Shown here piece after piece: positions 36,485 to 46,029 of a DNA stretch of 64,000 bases. The stretch comes from Riptortus pedestris (lineage: Eukaryota; Arthropoda; Insecta; Hemiptera; Alydidae). Each line of letters begins with the position of its first letter. Position 1 is the first letter of the stretch. A program made the position numbers and the translations under genes. The stretch spans positions 121,809,501-121,873,500 of the forward strand of contig CM032233.1 in NCBI GenBank assembly GCA_019009955.1. The letters are read 5' to 3'. The notes beneath the pieces were generated by a model that was given only the letters and a program-made list of their open reading frames with translations, was not told where the DNA came from and searched no databases.

Positions 36485-37282
36485 TATAAAATTTTTATTT
36501 GCGATAATTAATTACAATTCATCAAATACTCCATCAAAAAATACATTTCAACCATAAAAAAATAATACATAAAACAGCGTCTATACATTTGGGCTCGCTA
36601 CACCCTTAAGATTGACCATACGGGTCAAAATTTGTGAGCCTACTCCCTGCTGGGGTGACTCGCCTAAATCGCCTAACACATCTAGGACAGGCCCTAACCT
36701 AGACTTAAACAAGAAATATAATAATAATAATAAAAATATAAAATAAAGATAATATTAATTCAAAATATACAAGAAAAAATATAATAGAAATAACAAAATA
36801 TAAAACACAACTCCGTAACAGAAAATAAGAAAATATAAGAACTCTGTCTGTCCGTACAAAGAACACAAACAAACCTAATGCCAAAATAAAAACTCCTAAC
36901 TTGATTACGGATTATAAGGCAACAAACCAGGTGCTCACACAGCGGTGGTCCAGTTTTACCCCGGGCTACGTCCTTGGGAGCACTCCACGCCGACGACTGC
37001 ATCCTAGGGTGGCCATTTTCTTAAAAGTTCCAAAATTCATATTGCCACCCCGAAGTATCCGCAGGGCCATCCAGTGCAGGACTCGGCTTCCCACGCCAAT
37101 ACTCCTAAGCTCCTTCGCAGTCCACTTGGCCCAAATTCCTTTATATGTAGCAGTGACCGGAATGACCCTACGCCTCCTCGCCAGACTGCCTGTGGCGGCC
37201 GCCGCAGCGCTCAGCACCCACTCCTTGCCATACTTCTCCACTTACAGCTGACTGAAGCTCACGTCCTAATGAGCCCTGTAAC
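36485..37282 (-). pseudogene. Truncated non-LTR retrotransposon fragment (RT palm)
   Basis: On the minus strand, 37241-36966 reads AKWTAKELRSIGVGSRVLHW, then a decayed RT motif-B region (ATLGC followed by GVL). In jockey/R1-type reverse transcriptases this position is GCPQGGVLSP. A Lys/Arg-rich stretch precedes it. The element then skips to an AT-rich 3' region with AATAAA near 36498. A 41-bp imperfect direct repeat of HINE sequence (36445-36485 and 37281-37321) brackets it and fits a target-site duplication. No catalytic YADD-type motif remains. Confidence 0.5.
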
Positions 37283-37784
37283 GATTTTCGAAAAATTTCC
37301 TGAAATATCCATTGATCCTACCTAGGAGATGACGAAAATCAAGTCCGTTCAAAATTATATATATATTACCAAACTGGATATTTAATCGTTTTATGTAAAA
37401 AGAAAGATCAAATTCGTTAATGGTTGAAATCGAACCAGTGGGAGGGGGAGAATTTCGAAAATTCGAAATATCTCCATTATTAGAAGTCGGATCGAACAAT
37501 TGTATAGAACCAATTTTATGGCAAAAAAAGTACTACAAATATTGTGATATACATTTATTCTTCTATCTTTAGTATTGATGGAGATATTTGCATTTTTTAG
37601 TATTCGGTATTCAGTATACCCCAACCCCAACCCTTTTCATATTAACAATAAGCTGTTTTATTATATAAAACTTTATTTGAAACACAAATACAAAAAAATA
37701 TTCTAATTCAACTTTTACGTTTTGTGATATATGCAGATACGAGACACACATGGGAAATCTGCTTAGTTTACGCAGCCCCTCCGT
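37076..37784. repeat. 709-bp direct repeat, left copy
   Basis: Corresponds base for base to 43189-43897, with about eight substitutions and three small indels. It contains the 5' part of the RT fragment plus the HINE element's central and 3' portions. The left border continues smoothly into older sequence, and the right border joins the LINE 3' tail. This is the layout of a target-site duplication. Confidence 0.9.
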
Positions 37785-38025
37785 TTGTTGTTTGTTTGTT
37801 TTGGGCAAAAAACTTCATGGTTATCAATGGCCAACACTCTTCATACTGTATTTGAGTTCCCCAGTCATGGGAAGTCGACTCATTGATAAACACTAAGAAG
37901 AAGAGTTATGTTATTACCAATTACATCAAACTTATGGACTACGTATCTAATTAGCTACTAAATGACAGCATTAGACTTAAAGCTCATCGCGAGAAACACA
38001 GCCATTAATGACAAGAAAGTTTTTT

Positions 38026-38080
<55 letters not shown>

Positions 38081-38427
38081 ATATATATATATATTGAAAT
38101 TAGATCCCTTAAAGTAAGCATTAGAACTATAAATTATTAAAAGAGCATTATAAATACAACCATTAAAATTGCAACAAGGTTAAAGCTATACAAATAAATA
38201 TTAAAATTAAATCCAAAAAAGAAAAGAAGATAAACATCTAACATAAAGCTTATTAAAATAACCATTAAGATAACAACAAGGTTCGAGCAATTAAAATAAA
38301 TATAAAAAATTAGATCCATAAAAATTAACATCAAGCTTAAAGCCTATTGATATAACCATTAAAATAACAGATACAATAAGCATTAACTAAAACTCTTGCA
38401 ATAACTTTGAAAAAGAAGAAACCTTAG

Positions 38428-41400
38428 CTATATGTGGCTGGAAAGGCCCGTTAAATGGAGAAACCTTATTACCCTGTCAGTGGCCGCTCTACTGTTTGCT
38501 AGGGCGTCGCCGAGGTTCCTTGGAATACCGAGGTCAGCCAGGATGCCTCTGTATTTCCTGCACTCTTCAAAAATGTGCCTGACTGAAAGGCTTTTACGGC
38601 ACACTGTAGAGGAGGGAGTGTTCCTACCTTTAATTAGATGGAGATGTGTCAGCCTAGTGTAGCCATGGCGGAGCCTGCAAATCAGCACCTCCTCCCCACG
38701 ATGGTGTCTCGATGAAGACTCCCAGGCCGCAGGTCCTTCTTCACCATCTTCAACTTGCTGCAATCGGATTCCTCCCACAAGTCCTTCCAGCTCTTGTTGA
38801 TGTCTTCAATTAGAGGTGCAGCAATTTCGTTTGGAGTGAGAGGAATTGGTGTTGTAGACGCCAAGGAATGGCCGAGATTGGCTTCTCTATCAGGCCTCTC
38901 GTTACCGGGAATCCCACGGTGCCCCGGCACCCAGATTAGCAGCACCGACTTGCCCAGCTCGTGTAGCATCGTTGTGTAATGCAGTACCTTAACCACTCCT
39001 GGGTTATTGCTAAATATATTTCTGGTGCCAGACATCGCGCTCCTTGAGTCAGTGCATATAACGATGTGTTTGGCCTCAGAGGACATTGAGCGGTATAGAG
39101 CGGCTGAAATCGCAAACAGCTCGGCTGAGAAAATTCCGGATAAGGCGTTTAGTTTGAAGGCGCGAGCTGTTCACCCAGCAACAAAGGCGCAAGCGGTCGA
39201 CCCTTCGATCTTAGAACCATCGGTATATATGACCTGCTTTTGGTCGATTCTTCCAAGGAGGTCATAGAGCTTCTCGGTTAGCTCGAAACTATCCAGGGTG
39301 TCCTTCTTTTTTGCAAGGTCTATGCTCTGTGGCCTTTTTAGCGTCCAAGGGGGAATAGACTCTTCGACTGCTATGGTTTCGATTCCCTTAATCTGATTAA
39401 TGAGTTTCTTCATACGCAGGGCGAGTGGTGCTGGTGAGGATGCAGCCTTATAAAGTTTCTCATACTTTGACTGAAAAATGTATGAGAAGCATGGGTGATT
39501 GGGTTTAGAGTATACTTTGCTGATGTATCTTGCGGCTAACTGGTGTCGTCGGAATAGGAGTGGGTGCACTCCAGCCTCAGCGCACAAACTGAAAACTGAG
39601 GTTGTCCGGAAGGCTCCAGTGGCTATCCTTAAGCCTGCGAAATGAACAGCGTCAAGGGTAGTGAGGGCAGGCGTTCTTGCCGAACCATAAACTAGGCTAC
39701 CGTAGTCTAATTTGGAGCGTATTAATGCTTTGTATATTTGTATTAGTGTGGATCGGTCGGCTCCCCATGATGTCCCACAAAGGACTTTCAGGATCCACAT
39801 CCTCCTATAGCAGGTGTTCCTGAGAGCGGTTATGTGCGGTAGCCAGCTAAGGCGCTTATCAAGTGTCACGCCTAGAAAGCGGGCTTGTCCTGTGCTTAGG
39901 ATCGGTTGGCCATTTATATGTAGAGACGGACAAGCGAAGTCGCCTCGGCGTCTGCTAAACATTAAGCATTTGGACTTTTCATGCGAGATACGAAAGCCCG
40001 TTGCGGTGCACCATGCAAGCAACCTGCTAATACAGGCCTGCAGATTCCTCCTAATAAACTCCAGACTTTCGGAGCGGCACAGGATTAGAAGGTCATCCGC
40101 ATACAGGAAAAATTTAACGTTATTGTTAAAGCACTTAGTAATGGAACACATGGCAATCAGGAAGAGGGTGCTACTAAGTGAACTTCCTTGCGGAATCCCG
40201 TATTCGGTGTCTCTCGGATCGGATTTGAGGCCGTTCACCACAATCTGAACCAGCCTTCTGTCCAAGAATTCCGCTACATACCTTGGCAGGTTCCCCACAA
40301 ATCCCCAGCACTTAAGGCTTTTCAATATGTTGTGTCTCCATACTGAGTCAAATGCCTTATGTATGTCGAAAAGGACCGCCACAGCAAATTGTTTCCTTAT
40401 GAAGGCATGGCTCACCTCACTCTCCAGGATGACGAGGTTGTCCATCGTTGACCGTCCACGGCGAAATGCTGACTGCTCCACGGGAAGAAGACCGCGCCTC
40501 TCTAGGGTCCACTGTAATCGCCGATTAACCATTCTTTCAAGAACTTTGCTTAAGCAGCTGATCAGGGAGATCGGCCGATAGCTGGACGCATGTTTCTTGT
40601 CCTTGTTGGTTTTAGGGATAGGGATTATTAAGGATAACTTCCACTCTTGGGGCAGCCTTCCCTGAGACCATACCTGGTTGTACAGCTTGAGGAGGCAACT
40701 CATCCCCTTTCGAGAAAGATGCTTGATCATTTCATAGTGAATGCCATCTGGGCCTGGAGAATTGCCCTTCAGCTGGCTTAGTGAGCATTCGAGCTCCCAT
40801 TTCGAGAAGGGGAGATTGTACTCTGGGACAACCAGGTCAGAGTCGAAACAAAGAGGCAGGGCCTCCTCTTCTCTCTTGATTTGGAGAAATTGCCCGCCGA
40901 AGAAGCCATCGTTGATGATAAAGGCTCTCGCGAATTCCTCCGCAACCTTCTCAGGATCAGAAGTCAGTTCCCCCTTGATGTACAAGTATGTCGGTTGCTT
41001 CAGATTACCGCCCTTCAAGGCCCTTATTTTTTTCCACACTTCAGCCGAAGGGGTGGTCTTTTTGAGCCCAGATACGAAGATGCACCAATGTTCGGCTTTA
41101 CTCTCGGCAATAATCCTCCGGGCACGAGCTAAAGCTTTTTTAAATTCAATGAGGTTCATTGTCGACATATTCTTCCTGAATTTTCTGAAAGCTCTTCTTC
41201 TGTGGCGTATCGCTTCCTTGCAAGAGTTGTTAAACCAGGGCAGAGCTTTCCTCCTAGTTTTACTGCATGAGTAAGGAATAGATTGGATAGCCGCATCGAT
41301 GATTGCCTTCGTGAGGTTCCGGCAATTCTGGTCTACGTCAGATGGGTGCCATTCGTCAGGCATGGCTAATCTGCTGTAGCTGTCCCAGTCGGCGTTCTGA

Positions 41401-42112
41401 AGTTGCCACCTACGCATGGCAGCTGGCCTTCGATCATGGGAAGCTTCGAGATTCAGAAAAAATGGGAAAGTGGTCACTATTGTTGAGGTCGTCAGAGACA
41501 TACCACGAGATCTTTGTGAGGAGGGAAGTGGAACACGCAGTTATATCAATGTTGGAGAAGGAGCCATGAGCAATACTGAAATGAGTTGGTATTAAGAATG
41601 GACAGCTCTTCGTCGTTCAAAAGTTCAGTCAACATGTTGCCCCGAAGATCATTTTTGTGAGCGCCCCAGGCTTCTGAGTTAGCATTAACGTCTCCCAAGA
41701 AAACTCGTGGTGAGGGGATTTGCCTCAGAAGCTCACGGACGTCCTCCTTGTCAATAGCCTCTCCTGGTCTCCGGTAAACATTGCAGATGTGAACAGGGTA
41801 TGGAATCAGGATCTTGACTGCAACCGCCCAGAGACTAGTTCTTAAATCTAGGGCTTCAGCAGGAACGGCGGTCTGGACAGCGATGCATACACCTCCGTAG
41901 GCTCTGTCCTTCGAGGTGTCGTCCAGTCGGAAGATTTCGAAGTCATCGAGTTCAGGTTCGTTTTCCGGTTTGAAGTGGGTTTCCTGCAGGCATAGGCAGA
42001 TCGGGTGGTATTGCTCGATCAGAGTTAGAATATCATTTAAATGAGCTTCAGCCCCATTGCAATTCCATTGAATGATGCATTTATTGTTGGTTCGCTCGCA
42101 ACCATGGGCCAT
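38428..42112 (-). pseudogene. LINE ORF2: endonuclease, reverse transcriptase, RNase H
   Basis: Order on the minus strand: AP-like endonuclease (QWNCNGA, LQETHF, NVYRRPG, LGDVNANSEAWG, SDHFP); reverse transcriptase (SPGPDGIHYEMIK, FDIHKAFDSVW, GIPQGSSLS, FFLYADDLL with YADD at 40092-40103); then RNase H (YTDGSK, FSAELFAI, CTDSRSA). A Cys-poor C-terminal tail follows (LRHGYTRLTHLHL). Family function: nicking of the target and target-primed reverse transcription. Breaks: frameshifts near 41585 and 41460 inside the endonuclease, TGA at 39171-39173 (GGG-TGA, probably a former Trp) inside RNase H, and a frameshift near 38690. A 776-codon stretch between breaks is open. The start is taken at ATG 42112 (MAHGCERTNN), because the longer upstream start lies within another frame. 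Confidence 0.88.
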
Positions 42113-43073
42113 TAGAGTAGGTATCAAGGGAGAAAACTCCTGCCCGAGCCACCACCGGCTTAGCAATGCCATGAGTAACAGGGGTGCACGCATTACACTT
42201 CACTATGTTTGTTGGCAGTAGAATAACCTCCAACAATATGTAGGACTTAGCAGATAATTTAAAGCTAATGGCACGGTGAAAGTTAATTAAGCGAAAAATA
42301 AAATAAGTAACAACATAAATGTGATCGTAACAGTTGCAAACGCAAATAAAAGTATCACACAATCTAAAATGTACAACGTAAAGACAATAAAAAATTAGTG
42401 AGAGCACGTCTCGTAAAATTGGGCTACTGGTAACTAGGGTCGTGATTAAAATTAGAAAGTGGACTAACAAAATGTAGTTGGGGAATATAAAAAATTGACT
42501 AGAAAGTAGAGGCTTACAAGGTACATTTAGTGCCATGTCTGTGGTATATACAGTATTTGGGGACTGGATAGTTAATTGTAAGTTACAAGTGTACGAACCA
42601 TAGTACCAGCCACAAATGAGCTTAAAAAAGTAAAAACTAAAATAACAGCTATAAGCAAAATTTAGAGCATTACACATGCTTGAGTCTCTCGCGCAGGTGC
42701 AGGAAGAAAGCCGGTGTGCCTGGGATTCCCCACTCGGGGGTTGGCTAGCTGAACCATTAGTTCCCAGCATTATATTATGTAACATTAGCTCTAACATAGT
42801 TATGATGTAATAAAACTGGTGCACCCAATAGAAAGATTCAGAGTGTTGTTGATTGGTGCCGTTGAGTGAGATTAAGAGACTACAATTAGTCATCAGCCGT
42901 AGAAAAAACCCCATAATAAAGCCGGGAATAAGTTTAAATGATGCACTGAGATTGGCACCCGTGTTACCTCCTGAAACATTATTGCTTGATTTGATATTTA
43001 TAATATTGTAGTAGTTATTCCCCATTAGAATAATATTAATTAATTTAATATTTAATAATATTAACTGTATCAT
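42081..43073 (-). CDS. 330-codon ORF1 candidate of the I-like LINE, unrecognised
   Basis: An uninterrupted minus-strand frame sits exactly where a LINE ORF1 is expected. It overlaps the start of ORF2 (ATG 42112) by about 30 nt in a different frame. The predicted protein is rich in Tyr, Phe, Leu, Ile, Cys and Asn, with several hydrophobic stretches (for example FIMGFFLRLM and YILLVHFLILITTLV). It lacks the CCHC zinc knuckles usual for I-group ORF1 proteins; only an incomplete CNACTPVTH lies near the end. Its length is hard to explain in such AT-rich DNA, yet its composition is unlike a nucleic-acid-binding ORF1. It may be an unusual ORF1 or a fortuitous frame in a 5' UTR. Confidence 0.35.
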   Translation of the reverse strand: MIQLILLNIKLINIILMGNNYYNIINIKSSNNVSGGNTGANLSASFKLIPGFIMGFFLRLMTNCSLLISLNGTNQQHSESFYWVHQFYYIITMLELMLHNIMLGTNGSASQPPSGESQAHRLSSCTCARDSSMCNALNFAYSCYFSFYFFKLICGWYYGSYTCNLQLTIQSPNTVYTTDMALNVPCKPLLSSQFFIFPNYILLVHFLILITTLVTSSPILRDVLSLIFYCLYVVHFRLCDTFICVCNCYDHIYVVTYFIFRLINFHRAISFKLSAKSYILLEVILLPTNIVKCNACTPVTHGIAKPVVARAGVFSLDTYSNGPWLRANQQ

Positions 43074-43188
43074 TTTACTTTTTTTCCTTAGTAGTGGCTC
43101 TAGTTTTCATTCCACCCTTAGGCTGCTCATGTAATGTTTTATTCATTATAGCTTTTGATGGGGTACCTTCGCTAGGGGATAAGTGAGA

Positions 43189-43897
43189 GCAGGACTCGGC
43201 TTCCCACGCCAATACTCCTAAGCTCCTTCGCAGTCCACTTGGCCCAAATTCCTTTATATGTAGCAGTGACCGGAATGACCCTACGCCTCCTCGCCATACT
43301 GCCTGTGGCGGCCGCCACAGCGCTCAGCACCCACTCCTTGCCATACTTCTCCACTTTCAGCTGACTGAAGCTCACGTCCTTAATGAGCCCTGTCACGATT
43401 TTCGAAAAATTTCCTGAAATGTCCATTGATCCTACCTAGGAGATGACGAAAATCAAGTCCGTTCAAAATTATATATATTACCAAACTGGATATTTAATCG
43501 TTTTATGTAAAAAGAAAGATCAAATTCGTTAATGGTTGAAATCGAACCAGTGGGAGGGGGAGAATTTCGAAAATTCGAAATATCTCCATTATTAGAAGTC
43601 GGATCGAACAATTGTATAGAACCAATTTTATGGCAAAAAAAAGTACTACAAATATTGTGATATACATTTATTCTTCTATCTTTAGTATTGATGGAGATAT
43701 TTGCATTTTTTAGTATTCGGTATTCAGTATACCCCAACCCCAACCCTTTTCATATTAACAATAAGCTGTTATATTATCAAAAACTTTATTTGAAACACAA
43801 ATACAAAAAAATATTCTAATTCAACTTTTACGTTTTGTGATATATGCAGATACGAGACACACATGGGAAATCTGCTTAGTTTACGCAGCCCCTCCGT
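43189..43897. repeat. 709-bp direct repeat, right copy
   Basis: Right partner of 37076-37784. Its left border joins the LINE 5' end (GGGGATAAGTGAGA), and its right border continues naturally into the HINE 3' end. That identifies it as the native downstream side of the insertion. Confidence 0.9.
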
Positions 43898-43910
43898 GAC
43901 GGACCTTTTA

Positions 43911-44160
43911 CCTTTTTAATGCCTGAAATAATCTGGTGATATTCCATTTCCTATTGGTTTTTCGGCAATCGTGCACATAACAGAAGTTGTTTATTTTGTT
44001 ATTTAGTGTAACTTTTGTTTAAACATTCAGGTTGTACTCGTGTCCTGATTTTCCCCATTGTACCCAGGAGATGACGAAAATGAGGTCCATTCAAAATTTA
44101 CAATGGAATACAACTCTAATAGCTAATTTATCTTCAGGATAAACTGTTAAAATATTTGAT
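43911..44160 (+). mobile_element. Helitron body piece and HINE remnant
   Basis: At 43935-44020 the Helitron module (CCATTTCCTATTGG, TTTTCGGCAATCGTGCACAT, TTGTTTATTTTGTTATTT) resembles 13029-13090. At 44030-44155 there is a decayed HINE piece (AGGAGATGACGAAAATGAGG, TCCATTCAAAA, AATAGCTAATTT). No ends are preserved. Confidence 0.5.
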
Positions 44161-44485
44161 GGTGAATTTGAGATTTCTTAGAGAAGAAAAGCTTAATTCC
44201 CATAATGCATACTGGGAATATAAAGGTGGAAAAATGGAAAAAGACATAGGGCTACTAGGTATAAAGGGAAGGGCTTATCAAGGGAAGGAACTGTAGGATT
44301 TGTAGGTTGGAAAATCAACCTATAAATCCCATTAGGATAATAAATCTGAAGGAGAGGTTATTTATCCAAAAGAGGGGGAACCTTGCCTAGATCAGTAAGA
44401 AGGCGATCATGTAAGTAGATTTGCTTCATGGAATGACCCCCCCCCCCCACGCCACCACAATTCTTATAAATGGAAAACAAACTTT
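44161..44485. other. Spacer, nothing recognised
   Basis: Contains a C-run at 44439-44448; no gene features. Confidence 0.45.
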
Positions 44486-44565
44486 CTTTTATTAATACTG
44501 TTAAGGTCTTCGGGTATTGACCGTGTCTGCATTTTTTTGTTGCCAACGTTTCACAGAACCTCCCA

Positions 44566-45251
44566 AAGGAAAAAAGACATCTGATGACTGCTCTGTTAAA
44601 GAATGGCTACGGGAAAGAAGAAATTAGAAATCAATTTAAAAAGAAAAAAGAAAAGAAGACAAAATCAATTGAGGATGAACCCCGGAAAACAGCCGTAATA
44701 CCTTTTGTTAAAGGTTCAACAAAGAAGATATCAAGGATACTCAAGAAGCAGGGAATAGAAACAGCATTTGGCACTGACAGGAAAATAGCACACATGTTAC
44801 CCAGCTGCAAAGATCAACTCCAGACAAAAATCCCAGGAATATACAGCATACCCTGTTCTTGCGGCTTAGAATATATTGGCCAGACCGGCAGATTGATAAA
44901 CACAAGGGTCGCCGAGCATATCAAGAGTTTAAAAAAGTTTCGGACAGAAGAATCAGCAATAGCAGAACACTTCTGGGAAACTAACCACAACATCAAATTC
45001 GATGAAGTTAAGGTGCTTAAGGAAGACTTGTTCGAGAAGCCATAGAAATAGCGAAGTGCCCATATAACATCAACAGAGAGGATGGATACAGACTCAGCAA
45101 ACTCTGGAAGCTCGTCATTCCACAGAGACCACAGACAAGAAACAAAAACGACGGTATAGACGGTGAACGACCACCGGAAGAAGTATCCGTAGACACCTGG
45201 AGGGGAAGACTCCGCCCAAGGAAACCGGATAAGACTTACATATATACCTGA
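44566..45251 (+). pseudogene. Penelope-like GIY-YIG endonuclease, C-terminal fragment
   Basis: The frame opens around 44566 (MTALLKNGYGKEEI at 44584), with a Lys-rich linker and then PFVKGSTKKISRILKK. The GIY-YIG nuclease follows: GIYSIPCSCG, EYIGQTGRLINTRVAEH, SAIAEHFWETNH. This is the domain order downstream of the reverse transcriptase in Penelope-like retroelements, where the nuclease cuts target DNA. A frameshift near 45020 moves the rest (REAIEIAKCPYNINREDGY, RLSKLW) to another frame, ending at TGA 45249-45251. No RT remains upstream, so the copy is defective. Only the nuclease core looks conserved. Confidence 0.85.
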
Positions 45252-45285
45252 CGTGAACACACACTCTTCAGTCTCAGAGATAGGC

Positions 45286-45317
45286 CTGAGGAAACCAGAA
45301 GCATGTCTAGCGAAACG
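45286..45317 (+). ncRNA. Hammerhead-ribozyme-like core in the Penelope-like end
   Basis: CTGAGGA (45286-45292) and GAAACG (45312-45317) flank a 19-nt segment that can form a short AGA/TCT stem. These are the invariant strings of hammerhead ribozymes, which are reported from Penelope-like elements. The third helix and the cleavage triplet could not be drawn with confidence. Confidence 0.3.
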
Positions 45318-45377
45318 TTGGCAACAAAAATGCTGACAAATACCCGAACACCTTAACAGTATTAATGACCAGGACCG

Positions 45378-45865
45378 TGGATGTCTACGAGTATATATAA
45401 ACTTTCTTTTGCTTTTTTAATTTGAATATCATGTTATATAACGACCTAACAAAAATAATAACAGGTTGATAGATGATAGACAAATATATAAATGTATATA
45501 GTTCCAAACTACCCTATAGAGCACTCCAACACAACAACTGGAACAATTGAATATTCTAAATGAGCGTCTATTATTGCCAAGATGTCTTCATTAACACTGG
45601 TCGCCAGCAGAAGAATCCACCATTTTGGAATTTTCTGTAAGAATTTTGAAAGAAAGAAGAATTTATTTATTACGGAAGGAAAAAAGAATTAATACATAAT
45701 ATATAAATGTATAGAACAGTATTAAATATAAAAATAAAGATAAACCAATAGTAATAATAATGAATGAATAGATTAAATATTAATAAGAATTTTAGAGATA
45801 AATAAAATATTTTTATTGAGCAAGTATTAACGGAACCAGGAATATGTTATTAAGTATTATGAAAC
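45378..45865. other. Spacer, nothing recognised
   Basis: AT-rich, no supported feature. Confidence 0.5.
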
Positions 45866-45867
45866 GC

Positions 45868-45874
45868 GCGCGCG

Positions 45875-45920
<46 letters not shown>

Positions 45921-45930
45921 ACACACACAT
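45868..45930. repeat. (CG)n-(CA)n microsatellite
   Basis: Short GC-alternating run followed by about 50 bp of CA. Confidence 0.95.
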
Positions 45931-46029
45931 ATATTTCTGTGTACGAAGAAAACGGGCTCGCTGGAAAGGTTAGCTTTATACCGTTTTATTTATTATTATT
46001 TTATAATTTTTTGTTGGATAGTTATCGTG

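Larger units (their letters stand above)
37785..43188 (-). mobile_element. I-like non-LTR retrotransposon, about 5.4 kb
   Basis: Minus-strand LINE with a 3' tail of AAAC repeats (TTGTTGTTTGTTTGTTTT on + at 37785-37802). A 640-bp 3' UTR contains a 52-nt homopolymer (A on +, 38027-38078) and an ATTAAAATAAC-rich segment. ORF2 carries endonuclease, reverse transcriptase and RNase H, and an upstream ORF candidate precedes it. RNase H after RT plus the AP-type endonuclease places it near the I group. It lies between the 709-bp direct repeats. Confidence 0.85.
36397..43910 (+). mobile_element. HINE-like element (type B) split by two later insertions
   Basis: The 5' end (AGCAGATTTCACTTAAGGG) runs to 36485. 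It resumes at 37281-37784 after an inserted LINE fragment, and its 3' end (GGGAAATCTGCTTAG, CGCAGCCCCTCCG, TGACGGACC) is completed at 43866-43910 after the I-like LINE. Its central array is reduced to TATATATATA, or TATATATA in the second copy. Confidence 0.7.
44486..45377 (+). mobile_element. Penelope-like element, 5'-truncated, with inverted end
   Basis: The 3' terminal segment (45312-45375: GAAACGTTGGCAACAAAAAT, CAAATACCCGAACACC, TTAACAGTATTAAT) is repeated in inverted orientation at 44490-44551, upstream of the coding piece. An inverted partial terminal repeat ahead of a truncated coding end is a known structure of Penelope-family insertions. Between them lies a GIY-YIG endonuclease coding fragment; the reverse transcriptase is missing. 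Confidence 0.8.

Noticed and set aside
36966..37251. Overlapping frames on both strands of the GC-rich segment as a host gene
   Set aside because: The minus-strand reading matches an RT palm region with a decayed motif B, and the segment is bracketed by a duplicated HINE target.
38027..38078. A52 tract on the + strand as the tail of a + strand retrogene
   Set aside because: No coding or SINE-like body precedes it. It sits inside the 3' UTR of the minus-strand LINE and may be an expanded homopolymer.
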